DNA of 40,928 bases from positions 1 through 40,928 of the forward strand of contig NZ_JAHLPY010000022.1 of the NCBI RefSeq assembly GCF_018918155.1, read 5' to 3'. The position numbers and the translations under genes are program-made. The notes beneath the pieces were generated by a model, which worked only from the letters and a program-made list of their open reading frames with translations, was not told where the DNA came from and made no database searches. This document shows, piece after piece, positions 1-6,327 of this stretch (position 1 is the first letter of the stretch; each line of letters opens with the position of its first letter). Source of the DNA: Anaerostipes sp. MSJ-23 (GTDB taxonomy: Bacteria > Bacillota > Clostridia > Lachnospirales > Lachnospiraceae).

Positions 1-74
1 CGTCCCTCTTCAAGATGAAGACGTACAATCTTCTTTTTGAATTCTGGTTCATAGTGTTTACTCATTTGTAACAT
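1..74 (-). CDS. IS3-type transposase OrfA, N-terminal part, cut by window edge
   Basis: Reading leftward from ATG at 74, about 24 codons give a start MLQMSKHYEPEFKKK followed by IVRLHLEEG. This matches the beginning of the helix-turn-helix OrfA protein of IS3/IS150-family insertion sequences. The ribosome binding site AGGAGG lies 9 bases upstream of this ATG; a second in-frame ATG is at 65. The rest of the gene is outside the window, so completeness of the element cannot be judged. OrfA normally binds the terminal inverted repeats and is joined to OrfB by programmed frameshifting. Confidence 0.75.
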   Translation of the reverse strand, partial: MLQMSKHYEPEFKKKIVRLHLEEG

Positions 75-92
75 ACCTCGTTTCCTCCTAAG

Positions 93-122
93 ATTATATC
101 TTATTAGGTCGAGGTGTTACAA
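93..122 (-). promoter_or_regulatory. Sigma-A-like promoter of the IS3 orfA
   Basis: On the minus strand, TTGTAA (117-122) and a perfect TATAAT (93-98) are separated by 18 bases, just upstream of the AGGAGG that precedes the ATG at 74. Confidence 0.5.
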
Positions 123-197
123 CTATGTTATATCACAACAATAGATCGGTATTTTCTAGTCATTGTCTGCCACTTCATCAAGTAGTCTTGTAAAATT

Positions 198-359
198 TCA
201 CTTGTCTTTTTTTATCGAGTTGATCGCGGCATTCATAATGATACTTACATCTAATTGTCCTAACAGTTCCTGCACATCTTTGGGTTCTGCTCCATTTGGT
301 AAAAGGTTGTTCGTGTCAGTGTTCCTCAATTGGTAAAAATGAAAGCCTTGAATAGAGTC
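198..359 (-). pseudogene. Tyrosine recombinase (integrase) C-terminal relic
   Basis: No start codon or full ORF exists. Reading leftward from 359, the frame gives GFHFYQLRNTDTNNLL and then PNGAEPKDVQELLGQLDVSI before a stop at 198-200. This is recognisably the catalytic tail of a phage-type tyrosine integrase. The HxLRHT box is decayed to YQLRNT, and the conserved VQELLGHxDVS block has Q for H. The terminal tyrosine helix is lost, and a TAA lies just upstream of the preserved stretch. The relic sits beside the IS3 orfA fragment, so this edge of the window is old mobile DNA. It cannot encode an active recombinase. Frame and similarity were read by hand. Confidence 0.6.
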
Positions 360-586
360 TTAAATGTCCACCATGTCATGAAAAATTAACAGTATCCGTG
401 AACTCTCTAAAAAACATAATCTCATCATTTGATTCAAATTCTATAAAAAATTGGCGAAAAGTACAATAATATTGCTAACAATTCTTAAATTCCTTGAAAT
501 AGAAATCGGATGTAAAATATCAGAAATTTGTCTACAGTCTAAAACTCTGTTTATTTTTTCATTTTCTTTTATTTTTCGTTCTCATA
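360..586. other. Gene-free AT-rich spacer
   Basis: No convincing ORF or hairpin was seen between the integrase relic and the promoter of the secreted-protein gene. It is probably eroded mobile-element DNA. Confidence 0.4.
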
Positions 587-595
587 TGCTATAGT
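587..595 (+). promoter_or_regulatory. Extended -10 promoter for the secreted repeat protein
   Basis: TGC followed directly by TATAGT (590-595) fits an extended -10 element about 40 bases before the start at 636. No good -35 box is visible 17 bases upstream. Confidence 0.4.
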
Positions 596-635
596 TAGTC
601 TTAGACATTTTAAATTTATGAGGAGGATTTTATTT

Positions 636-1484
636 ATGAAAAAAAGTATCCTTTGTTTTCTACTTGCATTTGCAATGATTTTTTCTTCATTGCCAGTATC
701 TGCAACAGAAAACTGCACACATGAATGGAGTGAATGGAGCGTTGATGAAGAACCCACCTGTATTGATGGCTCTGAAAGCCGCTTTTGTTATTTATGTGAT
801 GAAACGCAAACAAGGGTTCTGAAAGCCACCGGAGAACATGACTGGAGCGAATGGGATGTTGATGAAGAACCTACCTGTATTGATGGTTCTGAAAGTCGCT
901 TTTGCTATTCATGTGATAAAACAGAAACAAGGGTTCTGAAAGCTACCGGAGAACACGATTGGGATGACTGGGAAGTAGAAAGAGCTGCTACAATTTCCAA
1001 AGAAGGGATCAAAGAACGTTTCTGTTTTCAATGTGATGCTATTCAAACAAAAAAAATCGCAAAATTAAAACCATATGCAAAAATTTCAAAAAAATCTTTA
1101 ACACTTTACGCAGGATCTAGCTATAAATTAAAGGTTTCTTATACCAAAGGAGATTCTGTAAAAAAATGGACTTCCAGTAAATCCAATGTTGCTTCTGTAT
1201 CTTCTAATGGAACAGTAAAAGCCAAAAGAGCAGGATCTACAACGATCACTGTCTCCTTAAAGTCCGGAAAAAAAGCTTCCTGCAAAGTTTCCGTGATTAC
1301 CAGAAAAAAGAAGAAAAAACATCACAAACAACATAAGGCCCATGCAAGTACCGTCTATTGGACTCCTGGTGGATCCGTTTACCATAGCACACCAAACTGT
1401 CCAACGCTAAGCCGTTCTCGTACGATTTATCACGGAAGTATTTCAAGTTGTCCAAAAGGAAGAGCTTGCAAAGTTTGCTTTTAA
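636..1484 (+). CDS. Secreted cysteine-repeat protein with bacterial Ig-like domain
   Basis: The start is ATG at 636, because the AGGAGG site lies 9-10 bases before it and inside the longer frame that begins at 618. The 282-residue product starts with a signal peptide (MKKS, hydrophobic core, SLPVSA). Three 39-residue repeats follow, each with HxW, an EEPTC-like turn and a CxxC pair (CYLC, CYSC, CFQC). Next comes a Big_2-like Ig fold beginning near SKKSLTLYAGSSYKL and containing SNVASVSSNGTVKA. A lysine/histidine-rich linker leads to a C-terminal motif, GGSVYHSTPNCPTL then CPKGRACKVC. The cysteine/histidine spacing suggests metal binding. There is no LPXTG or membrane anchor, so it is probably released or wall-associated. 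The function is unknown; adhesion or metal capture are inferences only. Confidence 0.75.
   Translation: MKKSILCFLLAFAMIFSSLPVSATENCTHEWSEWSVDEEPTCIDGSESRFCYLCDETQTRVLKATGEHDWSEWDVDEEPTCIDGSESRFCYSCDKTETRVLKATGEHDWDDWEVERAATISKEGIKERFCFQCDAIQTKKIAKLKPYAKISKKSLTLYAGSSYKLKVSYTKGDSVKKWTSSKSNVASVSSNGTVKAKRAGSTTITVSLKSGKKASCKVSVITRKKKKKHHKQHKAHASTVYWTPGGSVYHSTPNCPTLSRSRTIYHGSISSCPKGRACKVCF
720..1070 (+). repeat. Three tandem 117-bp coding repeats
   Basis: Units begin at the histidine codons at 720, 837 and 954, a period of exactly 117 bp (39 codons). Units 1 and 2 are nearly identical at DNA level, which suggests recent duplication. Unit 3 is diverged but keeps the CxxC and W positions. Confidence 0.85.
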
Positions 1485-1531
1485 ATAAGAAAAAGGGATT
1501 GGAACATAAAATTTCCAATCCTTTTTCTTAT
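1485..1531. terminator. Bidirectional terminator between convergent genes
   Basis: A long inverted repeat, AATAAGAAAAAGG-ATTGGAA against TTCCAATCC-TTTTTCTTATT, has A- and T-rich flanks on both sides. It can terminate both the secreted-protein gene and the leftward etf operon. Confidence 0.8.
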
Positions 1532-2715
1532 TAGATTTCTTTTCCTCTCGTTACGATTGCATGAACAATAAATGGTACAAACAGTGTAATAAATGCTGCA
1601 TATCCCAAATATGCATATCCCTGTTTTACAACTGCAAGCAATCCAAACTGTGCAATAGCAAATGCGATAAAAGTAAAAATTAGTGTTGCAATAGCGTTTC
1701 TTACAAGATGTCCATTCTGTTTTTCTTTTTCAGAACTTTTCCTTCGTTCCACTGCATTCACACATCTTGCAACAATTCCAGAGATCATATTAACTGCTGT
1801 AGAAATTGATCCAAGAATAATCAATATAGAAATAATCGGTGTTAAAAATCCAGATTGAACTCCATTTTGTACTAAGACAAGCATTGGCACCGTCGCATCT
1901 ACAAGACTTCCTGCATAAGCTACTGCAAGAAGACCAACGATGGATAATTCCATCGCAAAGAAATTAAAAACAAAAATTTCAATTGCTGCTTTATTGATCT
2001 GCTTTTTACTTGTAACCGGCTCCATATGCTGATACATAACAGATACAGAAGCAAGCTGAAAGAAAAAGTAAAGAACTGCAGAATATAAAGCAGGTCCAAA
2101 AGCCCCACTTTCTGTAGAAATCACTGGCATTTTTCCAGCAGCCAATTTTCCAACTGCTGTGCAGATCGCATCCCACTGTACAATAATATTCGGTACAAGA
2201 ACAAGAACAAGGCCAATTAAGATTAAAACACTTAATGTAGATGCACACTTACGAACAACACTTGTTCCAAATAAAGCAATTGCAAAAATAAACACTCCAA
2301 TAATTAAAGTACATAACCAATATGGAATTCCAAATAACATCTGAATCGTAGAACCACCAGTTGCAAAAGCTGCTGCTGAGGCTGTTCCAATCATGATTAG
2401 ATAACATATTTCATATAAATTTGACATGACCGGTCGTGTTTTTCCATAAATTCTATCAGAAAAACTTCGATAATCATACGTTTTATGTTTGTATGCATAA
2501 CGCATGCCGTACCAGAAAAACAAGGCATATAATCCCTGAGTAATTAATGGCATGACCAAACACCAAATACCATAATTAATAAAATACTGATAAATCTGTG
2601 CACCAGATGCAAATCCACCACCAAATTGTGTGGTAAATGCAACAAAGGCAATTCCCATGGCAAGTGGCATTTTACTTTTATCAATGAAAAGACTTCTTTC
2701 TTTGCTCATTTTCAT
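1531..2715 (-). CDS. YkvI-family multi-pass membrane protein
   Basis: This 394-residue polytopic protein has about ten to eleven hydrophobic segments and a conserved start GIAFVAFTTQFGGGFASGAQ, typical of the YkvI family. YkvI is an uncharacterised family related to the APC/BCCT transporter superfamily. The residue-3 ATG (2709) has better spacing from the AGAGG site than the ATG at 2715. It is the last gene of the etfB-etfA-dehydrogenase unit, 12 bp behind the dehydrogenase. In the known lactate operon of Acetobacterium (lctBCDEF) a lactate permease takes this place. The inference is that this protein imports the hydroxyacid, or another substrate of the neighbouring enzyme. No biochemical role is established for the family. 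Confidence 0.8.
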   Translation of the reverse strand: MKMSKERSLFIDKSKMPLAMGIAFVAFTTQFGGGFASGAQIYQYFINYGIWCLVMPLITQGLYALFFWYGMRYAYKHKTYDYRSFSDRIYGKTRPVMSNLYEICYLIMIGTASAAAFATGGSTIQMLFGIPYWLCTLIIGVFIFAIALFGTSVVRKCASTLSVLILIGLVLVLVPNIIVQWDAICTAVGKLAAGKMPVISTESGAFGPALYSAVLYFFFQLASVSVMYQHMEPVTSKKQINKAAIEIFVFNFFAMELSIVGLLAVAYAGSLVDATVPMLVLVQNGVQSGFLTPIISILIILGSISTAVNMISGIVARCVNAVERRKSSEKEKQNGHLVRNAIATLIFTFIAFAIAQFGLLAVVKQGYAYLGYAAFITLFVPFIVHAIVTRGKEI

Positions 2716-2727
2716 ATCCTCTCTCTT

Positions 2728-4149
2728 TTAATTTTCATCAATTTTAATCATTTTCCCAGGATTTAGAATTAATTTATCATCAAAAGCTCGTTTGATGGAT
2801 TTATATAACTGAATCATTCGCTCTCCTGCAAATTCTTCAAGGAAATCCAATCGCCCATTTCCAATTCCATGTTCTCCAGATAATTGCCCTCCGAGTTTTT
2901 TAGATAGTGCATATAACTGCGTCAAAGATTCATGCGTTGCCTTTTTCCATTCTTCGTCACTCATTTCCGGTCCACGTAATAATTCTGTATGAATATTTCC
3001 ATCTCCACAATGACCGCAAGGTTCTACACGAATTCCATGAGAAGAAGCAATCTTCTTTGCCTGTTTTACATATTCAGCAATTTCAGACCTTGGAACAACA
3101 ACGTCACATTCTTCCTGGGCAACAGAGTCTGCTTTCATTCCCTCAAGAATGGCACCTCGTACTTCCCATACAGAAGCAGCTCTTTCTGGAGTTCCTGCAA
3201 TATTACAATCAAGAGCTCCATTTTCCAAAGCTGCTTCTGCCGCAGCTTCAACAGCACGCTTTAATTCTTCTTTACTTGAAGCATCATACATAACAATCAA
3301 AACAGCTTCTCCATGTTTTACTGGAAACTGCTTATTTAAGCTCCGTTCCACAATTTCGATTAGCTCCCTCTCTAAAAATTCAATCGCTGTTGGAATAAAT
3401 GGGAGTTCCAAAACTTTCGGTACCATATCCGCACATTCCTCAAGGCTTCGAAATGGCATAACAAGTGTACTTGTACAAGTTGGCGCCGGAAGAAGTTTTA
3501 ATGTAACCTCTGTTAAAATACATAAAATTCCTTCGGAACCGATCACAAGATCTTTTACATCAAATCCTGTTGTATTTTTTACTACATTAGAAGAAAAATT
3601 CATAATCGATCCATCCGGCATTACAACTTCCATACAACGGACAAAATCTCTTGTAAGTCCATAACGAACCGCTTTCATTCCACCTGCATTCGTAATAACA
3701 TTTCCACCAATCGATGCTGTTTTTTCTCCTGGATCCGGTGGATAAAATAATCCTTCTTCCTTTGCTGCCGCCTGAATATCAATGAGCAAAGCTCCCGGTT
3801 GCGCTGTAATGGTCTGATTTTTATGATCAACTGGAAAAATTTTATTCATACGCATAATAGATAACATAATTCCACCATATTTACAGGTTGCTCCACCAGC
3901 AAGCCCTGTTCCAGCCCCACGACAAACAACTGGAATATTGTTTTCATATGCATATTTCATAATTGTTGAAATTTCTTCTTTATTTAAAACTTCTACATAT
4001 AATTCTGGAGGAAAAACTCCATATTCCGGCATCTCATCTTTATAATATTCTTTCGCAATTTCATCTCCTACGAAGACACGATCTGGCGCTGTAAACGAAC
4101 GAATTTGATCAAAATCTTCCTGGGTCATTTTTTTATAAGGATACGGCAT
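2728..4149 (-). CDS. FAD-linked 2-hydroxyacid (lactate-type) dehydrogenase, LctD/GlcD family
   Basis: The 473-residue product is a full-length VAO/PCMH-fold flavoprotein. The N-terminal FAD_binding_4 domain shows CRGAGTGLAGGA (about residues 59-70) and PPDPGEKTASIGGNV. The C-terminal FAD-oxidase domain shows GHCGDGNIH and SGEHGIGNGR, the metal and substrate region of D-lactate, glycolate and D-2-hydroxyglutarate dehydrogenases. The start has an AAAGGAG site and overlaps the end of etfA by 17 bp, indicating translational coupling. With the two Etf subunits it should form a complex that oxidises a 2-hydroxyacid. In the lactate case, reduced ferredoxin oxidation is coupled to drive NAD+ reduction. 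Lactate is the likeliest substrate by family precedent. D-2-hydroxyglutarate or another hydroxyacid is possible because no lactate permease or racemase is nearby. Confidence 0.85.
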   Translation of the reverse strand: MPYPYKKMTQEDFDQIRSFTAPDRVFVGDEIAKEYYKDEMPEYGVFPPELYVEVLNKEEISTIMKYAYENNIPVVCRGAGTGLAGGATCKYGGIMLSIMRMNKIFPVDHKNQTITAQPGALLIDIQAAAKEEGLFYPPDPGEKTASIGGNVITNAGGMKAVRYGLTRDFVRCMEVVMPDGSIMNFSSNVVKNTTGFDVKDLVIGSEGILCILTEVTLKLLPAPTCTSTLVMPFRSLEECADMVPKVLELPFIPTAIEFLERELIEIVERSLNKQFPVKHGEAVLIVMYDASSKEELKRAVEAAAEAALENGALDCNIAGTPERAASVWEVRGAILEGMKADSVAQEECDVVVPRSEIAEYVKQAKKIASSHGIRVEPCGHCGDGNIHTELLRGPEMSDEEWKKATHESLTQLYALSKKLGGQLSGEHGIGNGRLDFLEEFAGERMIQLYKSIKRAFDDKLILNPGKMIKIDEN

Positions 4150-5341
4150 GATTTTTCTCCTTTCGTGCCTTTACAAGTTCTGTCAGTTTTGGTACTACCT
4201 GATAAAGATCATCCACAATACAATAATTTGCTACATTAAAAATCTGTGCCTGTGGATCATTGTTAATTGCAACAATATATTCTGAACCAGTCATACAGGA
4301 AGTGAACTGAATTGCCCCTGATACCCCACAGGTAATGATCAACTTAGGTCGTACAGTCCTTCCAGAGAGCCCAATCTGATGAGCCACATCACCAAAGCCA
4401 TTTTCAATCATTGGACGAGTAAATGCAAGTTGTCCTCCAAGAGCTGCCGCAAGATCTCTACACATTTCTACATCCTTTTCATTGCGGACACCACGTCCTG
4501 CAACAACCAAAATTTCTTCATCTTCCAGATTTCGTTTTTGCTCAATAACCTGTGATTTTAAAATTTCAATCGGCGAATCTGTCATTTCCTTTGTCACTGG
4601 ACAGACAATTACCTCTCCTTTTGGCTTTTCAATTGTTTCAGCTCGGTCCATAACTCGATAACGAACAGTTGCAAACTGTGGCCTTGATTTTGTGATCGAA
4701 ATCTGTGCCATAATATTTCCACCAAAAGCAGGACGAATCTGCACCATATCAGTATTCGATTTAATATCAAGCGTTGTACAATCTGCTGTCAATCCGGTAT
4801 GAAAACGTGTAGACAGACGCGGCGCCAAAGAACGTCCAAGTGCCGTTGCCCCAATTAATACAGAGCTTGGCTTTTGTGCTGCAATACACTCTGCCACAAC
4901 ATCGGTATAACAGTCTGCACGGAACCCTTCAAGCCCCTTATCTTCATAAGCAAACACCTGATCAACTCCATATGGAAGCAACTTTTTTGCGTTTTCAATC
5001 GTTCCTTCTCCACCGACAATTACACACTTGATCTTAAAATTTACTTTTGGGGCCATTTTTCTAGCTTCCCCAATGAGTTCATAGACCACTGGATGAATAT
5101 CTCCACGCTCCTGTTCCACAAAAATCAGGAAATCTTTCCACTCATTTTTATCAAAAGAACCGGCTCTTTGTTCAAAACTAATTGCTTTTTCTGGACATTG
5201 CCTTACACACATCCCACACATTCTGCATGTATCTCCAACTACAATTCCATGGTCTTCAAAGCTTAACGCCCCAAACGGACATTTTTCTATACATTTTCCG
5301 CATAAACTGCAACGCTTTGCATCAAATTTTATTAATCCCAT
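4133..5341 (-). CDS. etfA: Electron-transfer flavoprotein alpha subunit with N-terminal ferredoxin domain
   Basis: The 402-residue protein begins with two CxxCxxCxxxC-type iron-sulfur motifs (CSLCGKCIEKCP at 12-23 and CRMCGMCVRQCP at about 39-50). These are followed by an EtfA N-domain and the conserved FAD-binding C-domain (VVAGRGVRNEKD, then FTRPMIENG, then SGRTV, then ITCGVSGAIQ). Plain EtfA proteins are about 320 residues. The added 2[4Fe-4S]-type module is known from bifurcating or confurcating Etfs such as LctC of Acetobacterium. It begins 9 bp after etfB and overlaps the dehydrogenase gene. The predicted role is to shuttle electrons between ferredoxin, NAD(H) and the adjacent flavin dehydrogenase in the cytoplasm. 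Confidence 0.92.
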   Translation of the reverse strand: MGLIKFDAKRCSLCGKCIEKCPFGALSFEDHGIVVGDTCRMCGMCVRQCPEKAISFEQRAGSFDKNEWKDFLIFVEQERGDIHPVVYELIGEARKMAPKVNFKIKCVIVGGEGTIENAKKLLPYGVDQVFAYEDKGLEGFRADCYTDVVAECIAAQKPSSVLIGATALGRSLAPRLSTRFHTGLTADCTTLDIKSNTDMVQIRPAFGGNIMAQISITKSRPQFATVRYRVMDRAETIEKPKGEVIVCPVTKEMTDSPIEILKSQVIEQKRNLEDEEILVVAGRGVRNEKDVEMCRDLAAALGGQLAFTRPMIENGFGDVAHQIGLSGRTVRPKLIITCGVSGAIQFTSCMTGSEYIVAINNDPQAQIFNVANYCIVDDLYQVVPKLTELVKARKEKNHAVSL

Positions 5342-5350
5342 CTACTTCAC

Positions 5351-6139
5351 CTAAATCACTTTCTTTTTCACTAGTACGTTAAATAAATCTTCTGTTTTTT
5401 TCTGTGCATCTCCTTCAAAATAAACTTGTTTTTCAATTTCTGGAGGTGCAAACATTCTCTCAACAGCCGTCGGAGACCCAACCAATCCGTACCTGCTTAA
5501 GTTGTGATCTAACATATCATCAAATGTCATAATTTTGACTGGACGATCTTGTGATTCCTTCTGTAAAATATAGGAAGGAAGTCTTGGAACACACATATCT
5601 TTATCAACGGTAATCAAACATGGATATGGGATTTTCGATGTCTGAGATACGCTGACAAGATCTTGCCTTACCTGAATAGAATCCTGATCTGCATCTACAA
5701 TTTCCGCTACCCAAGCTGCATGCGGAATTCCAAGATGTTCTGCAATTGCCGGTCCAACCTGCGCCGTATCTCCGTCCGTTGTCTGTTTTCCACAAATAAT
5801 GAGATCTGCTCCTCCAGCCGCTTGAATTCCTTGTGATAAAGCATAGGAAGTTGCAAGGACATCTGCTCCTGCAAATTTACGATCTGATAAAATAATTGCA
5901 TCATCTGCCCCCATCGTATAAGCATCTTTCATCATTTCTTCTGCTTGTGGCGGCCCCATTGTAAGAACTGTAACACTTCCCCCAAGCTTTTCTCTTAACT
6001 GAAGTGCCGCTTCTAAGGCAAACAAATCATATGGATTTGTTCTTGTTTCTCCAGATAAACGTTTCATCGATCCTGTTTCCGGATCAATGTCAACCTTTGT
6101 ACCTGCTGGCACCTGTTTCATACATACAATAATCTTCAT
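5351..6139 (-). CDS. etfB: Electron-transfer flavoprotein beta subunit, bifurcating type
   Basis: The 262-residue EtfB shows NPYDLFALEAALQLRE, VTVLTMGPPQAEE and ICGKQTTDGDTAQVGP. The DGDTAQVGP segment is the signature seen in Etfs that bind a second, bifurcating FAD rather than AMP. It is the first gene of a four-gene unit (etfB-etfA-dehydrogenase-YkvI) transcribed from the promoter at 6184-6212. Its own ribosome binding site is weak (AAAGAAG). The gene order equals lctB-lctC-lctD. By family knowledge the complex couples hydroxyacid oxidation to NAD+ with ferredoxin as co-reductant. No regulator gene of the LctA type is next to it. Confidence 0.9.
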   Translation of the reverse strand: MKIIVCMKQVPAGTKVDIDPETGSMKRLSGETRTNPYDLFALEAALQLREKLGGSVTVLTMGPPQAEEMMKDAYTMGADDAIILSDRKFAGADVLATSYALSQGIQAAGGADLIICGKQTTDGDTAQVGPAIAEHLGIPHAAWVAEIVDADQDSIQVRQDLVSVSQTSKIPYPCLITVDKDMCVPRLPSYILQKESQDRPVKIMTFDDMLDHNLSRYGLVGSPTAVERMFAPPEIEKQVYFEGDAQKKTEDLFNVLVKKKVI

Positions 6140-6183
6140 TTTTTAGCTTCTTTCGTGCTTTTTTACTTTAAAGTGACAAACTA

Positions 6184-6212
6184 ATTATATAGTATACAAA
6201 GATCTTTGTCTA
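6184..6212 (-). promoter_or_regulatory. Strong sigma-A promoter of the etfBA-dehydrogenase operon
   Basis: On the minus strand TAGACA (6207-6212), a 17-base spacer and a perfect TATAAT (6184-6189) sit 45 bases before the etfB start. They lie downstream of the terminator of the fusion gene, so this unit is independently started. Confidence 0.75.
6196..6209. promoter_or_regulatory. 14-bp perfect palindrome, putative operator
   Basis: ACAAAGATCTTTGT is self-complementary over all 14 bases and occupies most of the -35/-10 spacer, overlapping the -35 box. A dimeric repressor bound here would block RNA polymerase. The regulator is not encoded nearby, and the family is not identifiable from the site alone. 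Confidence 0.5.
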
Positions 6213-6262
6213 GAAAGTGTGCATTTTATGCGAAAGCAAAGAGTTATGACTTCCTAGAAAAT

Positions 6263-6318
6263 AAAAAAAGAATCTCTGTTCCTTTGTTTTCTATTCAAAG
6301 GAGCAAAGACTCTTTTTT
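6263..6318 (-). terminator. Rho-independent terminator after the permease-dehydrogenase fusion gene
   Basis: Two arms of about 23 bases (6264-6286 and 6296-6318) pair with three mismatches around a 9-base loop. The minus-strand product ends in a run of seven T. It starts 10 bases past the stop at 6328. Confidence 0.85.
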
Positions 6319-6327
6319 GTTGATCTA

